64,000 bases of DNA from Toxoplasma gondii ME49 (Eukaryota > Apicomplexa > Conoidasida > Eucoccidiorida > Sarcocystidae). The position numbers and the translations under genes are program-made. Positions within the stretch are counted from its first letter, which is position 1, and every line of letters begins with the position of its first letter. The DNA lies in assembly GCF_000006565.2 (NCBI RefSeq), contig NC_031478.1, positions 913,874 through 977,873 of the forward strand. The letters run 5' to 3'. Below are positions 10,965 through 23,130 of this stretch, piece after piece. The notes beneath the pieces were generated by a model that was given only the letters and a program-made list of their open reading frames with translations, was not told the DNA's origin and did no database searches.

Positions 10965-13900
10965 ATGTCGTCTGCTGGCGAGTCCCTCCTAGCTCTGCTG
11001 CGGCCACAGGCAAAGGGTTCTGGTGGCTCCGCGAGCGCTCCCGTAGCGGCTGAGTCGCAAAGAAATCGCGAAAGAATGTTTCTTCCTGTCGCTTCACGCG
11101 AAGGAAGTCAAGTGGTCGTGCCTCGAGAAGAAGGCCGGAGAAACGGCGCCGTCCCGGTGGCAGACCCGACGAGCTTGCGGGTGCTGGAGGGGGCAGATTC
11201 CAGTGTTGTTCCAGGGACACGCAGCGATGGGAGAGTCCAGAACCCGGAAGGGACCATTGGAACAGGTTTTCGTTTTGCTTCCTCGCCAGAACCGCGCACT
11301 TTCTCATCTATCTACCGCACTTCTGCCCACACTCACTATGCTGCAAGGACCGGGCAGGAGTCCTCCGCTTACGTGTACGAATCTTCCAGTGTTTGTACAG
11401 CTGACGTGCGGGTCGGGCCGGCCGCCGAAGCGGCCGCAACGTCGACCTGCGGTCCGTCGCGTTTTTCCGCTCCCGCCGGCGACAGTTCTCGCGGGAGTGT
11501 CTTCCAAACAGGTGTGGCTCGCGCGAACTTTTCCTCTGAGGCTGCTAGGCAGCACTCCTCTGGTTTTTCCGTCCCGTCTGCGAAACCTTCTGCAGCTTCA
11601 GGTGTATCGACTCCCGCCTTTCACGGGAACTTGGGTCCGTTTCAGCGCGACCCCGCCATTCTCTCTGCGTCTCGTTCTTCGTCTTGTACCAGCTCAGCGC
11701 CATCAGCGCCGCAAACGACTCTTGCGCAGCAGACCTCAGTTACCGTCTCGCAGTCTGTCTTCTCGTCTCTACAGCACACCTCCTCGTCGCCTTGTCTCCA
11801 GGCCTCCGAGTTCACCGCTGCCACTGCCAAATCCCTTCACTCGGCGCCGTTTCAAAGCAACGAGGGGCCTGCGTGTTTGACGGAGGTGGCGCAGAGCGGC
11901 GGACTTCGTTCAGACGCCTTCAAGGGTTCCGTTCCTCTCGACCAGAGACCTGGATCCGAAGGCTCCACAGAAAAGAGGAATTCAAGGAATCTACCTGCTG
12001 AAGCTTCTTCTGTGTCAAACACCACACGGGTGTTGCTGGCGGCCTTGGGAGCGGCGCAGCCGACCTTGCTGTCCCGATCGAAGCGGGAAGATGTGGGATC
12101 CTCGGGAGTCTCTGTGGAGCAATCTGAGCATGTGCCTGTGGCTGGCGCCCGCAGCGGAACACTCGGGAACGCAAATTTGCCTCCTGGAGAGGTTCCGACA
12201 TCAATCGTAATGAGGGAGCAGAGTTTTTCAGTCTCGACTCAGAGAACGAATGCGGGTTCACCAGACTCCGAATCGACCGTTCTTGCCGAAACGCGAACAG
12301 TGGAAATTCATCAGCGAAGACCGTCAGAGAGAGCTGAAGCCTCCATGCACGACGCCGCCGGGGTCGCGAACGCCGTCGGGTGTCTAGACAGCTCAGTTGC
12401 AGGGACGCAGCCAAAGGTGGCGTCTCCGCCGAGAGACAGTCCAGGCAGAGATGCTCCCACCTCTTTTGCTGGCCACGTTTCTTGCATCACGTCTAGCTTC
12501 GACCCCCTTGCCTTCGCTTCCCCTGGCGACAAGACGGCCACGGGAATCCTTGGAGTTTCTCTTGTGCCGTCTGCCGAAAAGAATCGGGAGACACTTCCTG
12601 CCGAGGGGGAGCCTTCGGCGGGCCGGCGGGAAGATGGGCCAGGAAGCGAGAAGAATGACGATAAAAAGGAGAAGGGTCAGAAGAAGAAGCGGAAAAAGGA
12701 GAAAGAGAACGAGAAGAAGGAGGAGAGAAGCACGCTCAACAGCTGCGACGCCCAGAGCAGTTCGAGCTGCAGTGAGGCGACAAGCAACCAAGCCCCGGGC
12801 GAGGACGGGGCAGATGCGCCTACCAATCTTACAGCAGAGAGGGAGAAGGCGAATGGAATTAAGCGCAAGTGTCGCGACCCTGCTCTCCTAGATGAAGCCC
12901 TGCTTGACTGCTATGGGCGCTTCATCACACTTCTTCCCGACGCCTTTCTCAGAGACCGCATTCACCTGTACTTTCAAATCCAGGAGGCGTTCTGGTGGTA
13001 CGACGATATTTGGTGGGAGAAGCATGCAGAGCGCCTCCCAAAGTTGACGCTGAAGGATTTCGGGTGCCTCATCTGTCACGACTGCCCCATCCTCCAACAC
13101 TACATTCCCCCCGAGAAGCACGACAAGTTCCTTGCCAACTGGAAACGCTATTGTAGAACGATTCCTCTGCGCGGGGCCATCATCCTCAACGAAGATCTCT
13201 CCAAGTGTCTCATGGTCACAGTAAGTCCGCTGGTTTTTTTTCGCTGCATGCAGTCACGGAGCGTTCACCATCTGTTGATGCAAATCTAAATAGAGGCGGT
13301 GCTCCACGTGAAAATGATTCTTTAGACGCAAAGATTTCCACGCTGCTACAAGGAGCCAGTGACTTCAAAGCCCTCTCCCTGGCGTTGTGCTTCGCTTTCT
13401 CCTCTGTTTCCACATGTTTGCCGCCGTTTTTTTCTTTCGTTTGAGATTGCCCAGCCTTTTCAACTGTTGTTCTCTGCAGGGTTGGAAGGGCGGCACGTGG
13501 ATGTTTCCCCGCGGGAAGGTCGACGAGATGGAGCAGGACGCCGTGTGTGCGTGTCGGGAGATTTGGGAGGAAGTCGGCGTGGACATTTCGCCGTACATCG
13601 ACGAGGAGGTGTACGTGGAGCACGTTATCGAGGAGCAGCCAATTAAGTTGTTTATCATTCCTGGAATCAAGGAAACGGTGAACTTCCAACCGCTGAAGCG
13701 AAAGGAGATCGGCCGGATCGGCTGGATCGACACCTGGCGGCTCCCAGGCTGGCACTTGCTGCAGAGTCCGCACTCCGCACACCCGGGGATGATTGACCAA
13801 CAGAAGTTTCTCCGGACTTGGCAAGTTGAACCTTTCATCCCGGCACTCCGAGGGTGGATCGAGCTCCTGAAGAAGTCTGGGCGCCGATTCGCAGCTGTCG

Positions 13901-16900
13901 CCGCGGCGTCTACGAAGCGCGCGGGAGGGAGCCCGGTCTCCTCTGTCTCTCTGCATGCGTTGCCTTCGACCTCGACATCGACGTGCATTGCCGGCTGCTA
14001 CTACCAGGTTGCCCCCGATGTGTCCCGCCACGTGATTGAACACCTCCAGGACGCTGCGCGGGCGCTCCCGTACAGCGCCGCGCTCGCAGGCATTCGCCTC
14101 AAGCCGTCTGCGGCTCCGCGCCAGAGTCCCTCGCCCCAGAAAGGCCCCGTCAGTTCTCCTGCGGGCGCCCTCCCAGAAGCATTCCAGGCCGCCACGAGCC
14201 AAGGCACTCGGCCACAAAAACAAATCGGCACGCTCCCCTGGACGGGCTCCGTGACCACCGGCGCCCCAGAGAGCTACAACGCAGAAACGCCCGTTCTGAA
14301 CACCAACACGGGGAAGCCCCGGGTGCTGCAGGCCAGGCCCGGAGCCGGCGGCGAGGTCGCGGGCGTACGTACACCGCAGCCGGCCGGAGAAGCAGGGGCG
14401 GGTGGCGCTGTGTGTACACCGGAGGGCGTCGAGCCGCAGGAAGAGAGCGCGGGGGTGGCAGACGACGGACACTTTGGGCATCGATGCACGGTCAGTGGAG
14501 GAGCAGGTTTTTCCGGGTATCACCTGCCGGCGGCGGGCAGGGGTCGAGGCCATTTAGTGGGCATGCGCCTCCGGGAAGTGGGGCTGCGGAGCTTCGATGA
14601 CCAGGACGTCGACCGGCGGCGCGCGCTTCAACAGCTGACGTTTGGCGGACAAGGAAGTGCGTTGATGACAAAGGTGCCCTTGTCGCCTTCTTCGGGCGAG
14701 CGACTGGCGAAGACCCCGCGGGGGAGCTGTTCGTCCGCGAGCGAGTCACCCGGGGAAGGCGGTGCCTCGGCGGCCGTTGGCCAGAGGGGCCACGGCGCTG
14801 CGGGCAGGAAGAAGAAGTCCTCGGGGGGAGACACTGGAGACACCCGCGAGGCCTCTGGCGGGCAGTCTCCGCCTTCGCCGGTGGCGGCACCGCAGCGGAA
14901 GAAAGCCACGTCGCTGGACGACTTGGGAGTCTCGTACCACGTGCCGAGCAAGGTGGGGAGGCGCGGAGAGCGCGCCGGTCCTGGTGCGAAGAAGGCTCGC
15001 GCGTGGGGTAAGGACAGATGCAATAACACTACTTTCGGAGGCGGCCACGGCGGCGGGTGGAGCGTGGAAGAGATGTTTCGCTTTAATGAAGAAAACTTCG
15101 GAGTCGTCTCCACATACGACATCGAGTCATACACCGTCCCGCTGCCAAAGAAGGTGCCTCCGCAGGGAGGCGAGGGGATTCCTCGCCGCGGCTCCGCGAG
15201 GTCTGGAGGAGATGCCTCCTCGACCGTACTTCCAACTCCTGCCAGCGCGATCCCCAAAACCCAGCAGACGCTTCGACAAATCGGAATTGCCGCGGCGGAT
15301 CCCGAAAGAGGACGCGAAGGCAACGGCGCAAGTTCTGGAAACGGAAGTACCGGGAAAGCAGCCATGGCAGCGGCGGGTGGAAGCGAGGGGGCGGTGGGGT
15401 CGTGCAGTATCGACGGGAGCGTATGTCGCGCGAGAGAGGACGAGAAAGGAGAGAAAAGGCGTCTGGGCGCGAGCGCCTCGAGTACGCCTCTCTCGTCGAA
15501 GGCGGGAGGGAGCCAGAGCGAACACCCGACAGGGAATGCCGTGCCAGGCGGCAATCTTGAGAAGTCGGGACCATGGACGGAGTCGCGTGTCGTTACACCT
15601 GGGCTCCCCACGCTCAAGGAAGGAAGTATAGGGAGTGTCGGGCGCGCGCCCGAGGCGCCCACTCGTCTTTGCCAGAACGCCCAGGCTTCCGCCGCCCTTC
15701 TGGGGCTTCTGAAGGGAGGGGTGAATCCGCCTGCATCTTCGCTCGAGGGGAGGGGTAAGGAGACGAATGTAGGGACAACGGCCGAGCAGCGAGCCAAGGC
15801 GGGAGGGGACGCCAAGGTGGGGGGTGACGGCAAGAGGAGTGTCGCGGAAGCTCCCGAGGCGACAGTGGTCGCTCCGACGACCGCGGCCCGAGAGAGTGGA
15901 GTCGCGATCAAGGGCCCCTTCGTCTTCGACGCTTTTCTTCAGAAAGTGAAGGAGCAGCAGCGAGGACTGGTGCTCTCCCAGGAGTCCTCGCTTCTCGCGA
16001 AAGCTACAGAGACAGATGGGAAGGCCAGCAAGGCAGAGGGGGCTCGCGTCTCCACACCGACGCTAGCTACGTCAGAGGGGACGACCAAGGTGTGTCTCTC
16101 GATGGCAATGCGGCAGCTGGCGGACTCGCCTGGAATGCAGATGGCTTGCAGCTCCGGGCCCTTCCACCGATTTGAAATGCTGGGGCCAGGCAGAGACACG
16201 GCGGCCGCTGGAGTAGGAGATGGCACTGTCTCGTCTCCGCCGAAAACCCCTTCGTGTGTCTCGCCCCCCCGGTACGTCGCGGAGAAGCAGCGTCGACAGC
16301 AGGAAGCGTGGGCCGAGTCCGGCTTGGGCTCGAGTGAAAGCGATGGCGAGTACAGAGCGATGGCGTCTCCGCCTCCCGCGCCGTACATGCACTCAATGGA
16401 CTCGCCCGGATACGTGAGCGAAGGCCCCAACCTGGGGCGCCTCGCCAACGCTCTCGGCTCTGAGACGTCTCTTCCGTCCTTCGAACTTCACGAGTTTGAA
16501 GAGCGAGAAGTGGACGCACATGAAGGATTGCGGGAAGACTTCGCTTCCGTCACCCGAGGCGGAGACAACAGATGGGCCATACGGACAGCTGGATCCGCCG
16601 AGGCGGCAGGTGCGGGCAGGGGGCATGCAGGCTCCCCGGCGCTGACTGCGCAACGACCTCCTCTAGGAACCGCAACCGCCAGTGCCGAGGGCGAGCCTGC
16701 AGCTGGAGGAGCCCAGGACTCGTCAGGGGCCGGCGAGGAAAGTTGCAACAAGAAGGACACACGGTGGTCGAAGAAAACGGAGAAGCCTGGAGTTGGAGAC
16801 CGTGTCGCTCGTCAACAGTTGAGCGAGTTCGGAGAAGACAAGGGAACTCAGCGACAAAGAAAACCGAAAACAGCGGCGAAGGATGTGGAGAGAGCCTCGC

Positions 16901-17301
16901 ACCTAATGAGTGGCGCTGAGGCCGCGCAAGTTCAGCGGGGCCGCGAAGCCCACCGACCGGGGCCGGACGGACCCGAGATGGGCTTCAGGAAAAACGGACG
17001 GAGGCAGAGGCGTGGTGCTCAGAGACGGAACGCCTGTTCGGGGTCGCGCGGCGAGAGCGGCGTGCGATCTGGGGAAGAGAAAAACGAAGATGGCACAGAC
17101 GCGAGCGACGACGCGGAAGACGAATATGAACAAGACCACACGATTCTCGGGAAGCTGAGGCGACTGAGTCAAGATATGATTCCAGTGTCTCCACCACACA
17201 CCGGCGCGGGTCGACAAGGTCGCAACTCTCGGCCTGTCATGAAGACCCACAATGACGAAGATGCGGCTACAGGAGTAAACGAGAGCGTAAGTGTTGTATG
17301 A
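10965..17301 (+). CDS. DCP2: DCP2-like mRNA-decapping enzyme (Nudix hydrolase), 2 coding exons
   Basis: DCP2 removes the m7G cap from mRNA in the cytoplasm. Exons are 10965-13220 and 13480-17301 (phase 0), about 2025 residues, far longer than human DCP2 (about 420). Residues 1-640 are Ser/Ala-rich with a Lys/Glu run. Next comes the DCP2 regulatory domain at about 640-730 (ALLDCYGRFITLLPDAF and FQIQEAFWWYDDIWWE). The Nudix fold begins at about 753 (GWKGGTWMFPRGK). The Nudix box is complete at about 764-786: G-x5-E-x7-RE-I-W-EE-V-G-V, supplying the catalytic glutamates. A box B-like segment (IGWIDTWRLPGW) follows, then about 1100 low-complexity Gly/Ala/Ser-rich residues. I chose ATG 10965 because a likely acceptor ends at 10945; an in-frame ATG lies at 10893. 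The 3' end may be spliced further: GTAAGT starts at 17287 and a phase-0 exon is possible at 17786-17842. Confidence 0.93.
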
Positions 17302-19565
17302 AGAGGCGCCGCTGTGCTGACAAATCGCGTTGTGGTTCCTGGGTGTTGGTGAGCTGGTATTCACACTCTCGGAGTGAATTCAGCTGGGAGGTGTAGCATA
17401 CTTGTTTATGTGGAAGTGGAGAAGGGAGGAGATTCGAAGCCGATCATTTGAGCTGAACGTGATTTCGTGGGAAGATGCAGGTTTTGGAACAAACCCGTGG
17501 TCTTCAGACCTGGCTGCGGGCAGAAACCGTGCTTTGACATCGGAGGAATTAGGAGGTTGTTCATTTTCTTTCCGTTTCGTAGCTCATAGACGTACAGGCA
17601 AGGAAGACATGCACAGAAATTCGCCCAGAGCGGGTCCGCACTTCTTCGGACTCTGAGTGAGCTGTTCTGCATGCTTTCGCTGCGACCAAGTACGAGTGGA
17701 AACACGTTTTCAGTTTTCTGTGTTACGTTTCTGATACGATTGTACAAGTTTGTTTTTGGCCGGTCTTGCTGTGAATCCGTTGCAGGCGATGGTGGAGGTG
17801 TTCTCGATGTGGCTGAGTCAGGGCCCGGGGGCGCCCAAGTAAGAAAATGGAAGATCTACACAAAAGTGCACCAGTGAAAATGCAGGAAAACGGGAAGAGG
17901 CATGGGCAGGAACTGCACACTTGACCAGGAAGCGAAACTGAGGGGTCCCGTTCCGTGTGAAATTCCTTACGCCGGAGAGAACTACCTTGTGTAGTCTCGA
18001 ACTTGCTGCGTCCGCGCGGGAGTTTGCACTTGGGTTATTGTGACTTTCGCCTCAAACTACAAAGTCCAAGCGCCAGACACCAGCAATGACGGACACAAAC
18101 AGCCTGGTAGAACATCGAGTAGGAAGTTCATAGGTTCGGCAGGCAAGGGTTTTTCCCTTGTTCGAAATGGTTGATCCAAGGCCATCCACGCTGAAATCAG
18201 TCGACAGTTTGAGCGGGAGCAGTTCACGCTGAAGAACGGGGGACAGAGTGATTCACGGGAGAGGTACGAAAACTGAGTGACCCCGAGGTACAGGTTACGG
18301 AGCTATGTAAAAAATTGCCGACAGTCGTGTTTTGCTTAGAGAAGCCGTAGAGTGCAGGTGGCCACGGCGTCAGTTGCAGCGATACACAGCTCGATGCATA
18401 TCTAGTAAACAGAAAGGGAGAAGCGGAGTGGCTTTTACGTGATGCCTCCAATGGTTTCTGTTGTTTAGTTAAAGCCGTGCATGGCCGCTTGGCAAGCTAC
18501 AATGCGCAGATGATATTTTCGTTGGCGACAGCGTAACGAGTTCGCGGGTTCGTCCCCTGTATGTAATTTGGGGTAACTGGACAGCACGCGCGAGAATGGA
18601 ACCGACAGGAAAAGAAACAGAGAAAGGCATAAAGCGAAGGGAAGGAAAAATCGGAAGCAGCCCAAAACCGGACACTCAACCGGTGACGTCGATTTCTCTT
18701 GTGTTCATTGGCGTGCCGCATGCATCGACCTGAAAAACCAGAGAACGCGCGCATCAGTCGTAAAGACAAAGCAACGTTATCCGCATGAAAGCGCTGCTGT
18801 TGACAGAGAAAGGCCGAAAAGGCTGTGAACCAGCATGCGTCCCGTCAGTCTTCAAGAGAGGAAACTCTCATCGTACACCGACATAGAAAACAGAAACTCC
18901 GAAAAGTCTGAACAGATGAGTTCAGCAACCGGGGAACACGTGTGTTCGCGTTTGGTATGGTTATTTGGACCGGTAGAATATATATTCCAGCGCTCCATGG
19001 TGGTTGCGGCCAACTTTTGTAAAGGGTTTCAGTAAACTCAGTGTGTATAGAACATACTCTCTTCCAGAGTTTAGAGGTCTCGTTTCTTCAATACAGCAAA
19101 CGTCGGAACAGCGCATGCTTGGACGTTTGCGTCAGTCGCGCAAAAGAACGTCCGGATATCTCCAACCTAGTTGTACCGTTGATTTCAGTCATCACTGAAT
19201 TCCTCCAGAGTGCCTTGACCATGTGTAAAAACGAAGACAGGGTTCTTCTGCAAGAAAGTGTATTTATCGTAGAAAATGAGATGAAGAGTGTGAAACCTCT
19301 ACCGGATTTGCGCGTCTGTGTCACCGCAATCAAAAACGCAGATTTTGCAGTTTGTTCACTGCCTACAAATGGTGCTGTTAATTAGGGTAGAGACGGATCG
19401 GAGAGGTGCAGGGTTCTGTGCTGAGTGCAGAAATCCTGAAGCTAGGAACCACCCATGTTGGAGTACGGAGCCTGACGTCGACTCTAGTTTCATTGTCAAG
19501 CACATTCGTTCCACGAAAAAAACGTTTGTGGTTACATTGACGGTGTTCAGTTGAACTTGAATCCG
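17302..19565. other. Convergent 3' intergenic region between DCP2 and WDR83
   Basis: Both flanking genes end toward this region, so it should hold two 3' UTRs and their polyadenylation sites. Apart from the possible DCP2 alternative exon at 17786-17842, I see only short open frames without recognisable protein features. Confidence 0.55.
17786..17842 (+). other. Possible alternative last coding exon of DCP2
   Basis: The last DCP2 codons contain AGC|GTAAGT, a consensus donor after 17286 in phase 0. Downstream, a T-rich tract ends in GTTGCAG at 17785. It is followed by an in-frame segment, AMVEVFSMWLSQGPGAPK, then a stop. Splicing would replace the five residues VSV V-type tail with this amphipathic peptide. 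This is inference from splice signals only. Confidence 0.35.
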
Positions 19566-22500
19566 TCACCGTTTCTGCCACAGTTTGATGCGGCCATCAG
19601 AAGCCCCGGTAACCAAACAGCCTTGTTCCTCTTCAATCTGGAGACACAAAAGTGCAACGTCGCGTTTGTTTTTCCCGCCGTTACCCGTACACTCGTCTTC
19701 TTCGTTGCCGTGTATCTGCTGTCGAATGACCATCCACTCTGTCGCACATATTTGATTTTCAGCATCCGTCAAAGCGGCTTCTTGCAGGTCCCAGCCGACA
19801 AGCGAACCGTCTTCACTGCCGCTCAAAACGCACATCCGATATTCGGGCAGTCTGTCTTCGTCGCGATCGTGAATCCCTAAATACTGGTCAAAGTCGCCGG
19901 CATGTGTGAAGTCGTGGTCTCCGGTACTATCGAAACTGGAAGAATCAAAGGACAGAGCGTGGCCTTTCCACGAACTTGAAGTGCCTTGCCGACACGCGAG
20001 ATCCAGCATTGTGAACTGCGCTTCTAGCCGATACTGCTGCCGCTGTGTGTGTCCACTCAGCCCCAACACAATCTCCCCCGTTGTACGCTCTTGGAGACGC
20101 AGCAAACCGTCGCTACACGACAGAAGGAGACTTTGGCCATCTCGAGAGAGGCAAAAGCTGAACGAACAAACAAACGACAATTCACACGCACGAACAAATC
20201 AACCCACACAGCACCGCATAAACATATATTATGTACAGTTGTACGCTGGTCGATGCATGCAGATTCTTAGACTTTTAAGCCTACACGGGTGTTCGCCCTC
20301 TTACATCTACACACAAGTAGAAGCATGCATAGTAAGCAAAGGGCACATGCGTCTGTCCTGTTCCGGCGCCGCATGATATGTGCAGATCGTCGACTGGAAT
20401 CACACACTGCAATGAGAACGACGCGCAGCTACTCCGCTGCTACAGTAGCAATACCTTGGCACCACCCACGAAATATAGACGTGTTACCTCGTGATCGGCT
20501 GAAATATTTCGTCAGTGTACAGCCGTCCCTGGCGAATGTCGTACTCGTACACGCATCCGTCGGCGCTACACGCTAGCACGCTGTCTCCAGTGCTGAGCAA
20601 GCTACAAGGAAAGCAAACAAAACACCAGGAAGTTCCGCGGGATCCCTGTTTGCAGCCACAGCAGGCCGGAAGCCTGACGGTGGGAAACAACTGAAGATGG
20701 AAGCGTTTATGATCACGACTGAGAATTCTCGCCATCAAAGACACTTTCAGAACTGTCAGTGATTTTGAAGTTTTCAAAAGCGTTTGGACGCTGTTCCTCT
20801 TCCAGAGAGAGCAGGGCACAGGGTCGTAGGACCCGAATTTGCGTCGCAGCATCCTAGACGAAACACACTCGTGCGCTTTAGAACGAAACACAAAACGGGC
20901 TCGACCGGCCGAAAAACAAACCTTTCGAGTACTGACTCGCCTTCGTGTGTTTCACAAACACGCTCGCGCCCCTGTCTTCAACCCCCACCTTTGACGACCG
21001 GCCAATAGAGACATGCCGGTGACCACTGCCGCAGTGGCGTGGATTCGAGAAGTGTGCATGCGTTCTGTTCCCCGCACACGGCTCAGTTAAACTGACAGAC
21101 GCGCTAGCAGAAGTTCAAAACGCGCCTGGAGCATACTGAGACAGCCATCATGCTGCACCGCATGTTGCACGCATCTGACGCCGCTGTCGTGTGCATCACT
21201 CCCCTGTAGGAGGCTATTCATGAATGCGTCGACACGTACCCCCAATTCCCCGAGAACCGAAACTGACAGGAGATTATTGTATCGGCTTTATCGGGCCGAG
21301 CGTCCGTGCCAAGAGCCTGTCTCCGACCTTACCCCGTGATGGAGTCCTTTGCATCCTGCATCTCCTGAATACACGAGTGCCGGTTGTTGATGCGGACATC
21401 GTAGATGCGGATGGCGCGGTCGTCGCCGGCTAAAATGGCAACATGGGAGAAAAAAGTGGCTGCTGGTTGCGGGAGGGTGCTTGACGGTTTTTGCGAGTGA
21501 AAACTTGAGCAGCGGAGCTCAGTTCCACCCTGCTCGGTCGCAGGTCCAGCCCCAGACTGCGGAACTCGAGGCGGCCGGTCGTTCACCCCGTCGAGAAGGA
21601 GGCATGCTCGGAGTTGGCCTGGGAAGCATAGTCGAGGCACCGAGCAAAAGGTACAACCGTCGTGAAAAGGATATGTCATGTTGAGGCAGGCGTGAAAGCG
21701 CTTTTGATTATATAGATCACCGGAGTCTGGATTTGAGAGTTCCATCAAACCAAAAGCCGCGGCTAAACATTCCATTTTACTCAAACACACTTTTCTTGCA
21801 TACACGATGATATAGATGCACCGCCGGACACACGCAGCAACGCTTGAGGGGAGACGATACAAGCCCGCCTTTCTCCGGTTCTTGTCACTGCGTCTGGGCA
21901 TCTCTTTTCAGGAAATCGATCCGCTTGTCTTTCCAGATAGGCTTTTTTACAGAAACTCGTAGCCAGCTGTTGTTTAGTTCCATCGCCTCGCTTTTGTGAG
22001 ACTGTCGAGCACATTCGGGCCGCCTTGGACACTCTAGAACGCCTCAAGAAGCCAGCGAAAGGGACCTGGCCGCAAGCACCGGGAAAGGCAGCTGTGCGCG
22101 CACCGCTTGCCGCCCTAGAGCTGAATCGTCGAAGCACGACTTGTTCCAGCCGAATTGTGGCGAGGCATGAAAACACTGCTGCCTACATTCTCTCACGCCC
22201 TTGCATTTTGCCGGCACCTGGGAGACAAACGAGAAGTCACGCTGCAAATATCTTCAAGCTCAGAACCTTACCACGGTGTCTAGGCAGCGTTTTCGTCACT
22301 TGCTGAGTCTCGACGTCCCAGAGAAAAGACCGGCCGTCTGCACCGGTGGAAAGGAAAGTTCGATTGCCGAAGCCGCTGCTCACGCACGTTACCACACAGT
22401 CGTGGCCCCCCGACGGTCCCGCTGTAACGTATACCAAAAACACAACCATGAAAGCAATGGAAAGATGCGAAATGAGCAACGCACAAACAGTTCTGGCGCA

Positions 22501-23130
22501 GTCGACAGCAAAGTCATATGAGGTTTAGAGAGCAACAGCGAGATATATTTATATAGATGGCGATCCTGGAGGGGCAAGTATATAGCCAAACGCATGCAGA
22601 GCCTATGCGTCGCAGGATGAGTTGTTTTCTAGCGAAAAAAGCAATGTTGTTTCTTTGAGTCCGTGAACCTTGGATGAGGCCGTAGACGCACACTGGGCTG
22701 AGCCGACACACAGAACACAGAAGAGAAGCGCTGTGTGGCCTAGAAGACGGATGCAGTAGATCTACGTCTCTATGCCGAAAGAAACACGCAGTTTATCATT
22801 CAGATCGTGTTTCAGAATACGAACACCTGGAAGCTTAGTCTGCGGTGTTACACAGAACCTGTGGATGCCTCCGGTCACTAACTCACCTCGGAAAGTGGCC
22901 ACGTGGCACCCCGTTGTTGGATTGGAGAGGGAGACAGTTTTATCTGAGGAAGCAGCAAGAAGATAATTATTGTCTCGGGAAAAGCACAAGAAATTCACAG
23001 CGGCGCTGTGTGGACGAAGCGTGCTGCAGTGTCGGAAGGGAAAACACAGCCGTCTTGTTCCTTTCTTTGGTATTCGCCATCCAGGTGAAATGTCATCACC
23101 CCCAGGCGAGGTGGTTGGAGGGTTCGGCAT
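19566..23130 (-). CDS. WDR83: WDR83/MORG1-like seven-bladed WD40 protein
   Basis: In animals this protein is a scaffold in MAPK/hypoxia signalling and is also found in spliceosomes. Minus-strand exons are 23130-22887, 22421-22272, 21429-21333, 20601-20488 and 20157-19566; the phases agree (about 398 residues). Seven blades can be followed: AVNFLCFSRDNNYLLAASSD with VSLSN; TFLSTGADGRSFLWD; VAILAGDDRAIRIYDVR with QEMQDAKDSIT; VLACSADGCVYEYDIRQGRL; FCLSRDGQSLLLSCSDGLLR; VLSGSEDGSLVGWD; and LVTGASDGRIKLW. The line-up with human WDR83 (for example DIRQGRL / DLRMGQL and SRDGQ) is closer than to generic WD40 proteins. The start is the first ATG in the open frame of exon 1. The junction between blades 2 and 3 is uncertain: with the exons given, the blade 3 first strand is missing. 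Either exon 2 reads on to about 22241 (HRGKVLSLKIFA) and exon 3 starts earlier, or a small exon was missed. Confidence 0.88.

Noticed and set aside
13216..14553. 445-residue minus-strand frame
   Set aside because: Antisense to the DCP2 Nudix domain and crosses its intron; no domain of its own.
14628..15911. 427-residue minus-strand frame
   Set aside because: Antisense shadow of the GC-rich DCP2 C-terminal region, whose plus-strand reading is continuous with the Nudix domain.
18541..18575. GGTTCGTCCCC resembling a tRNA B box
   Set aside because: No matching A box or acceptor and T stems can be drawn around it.
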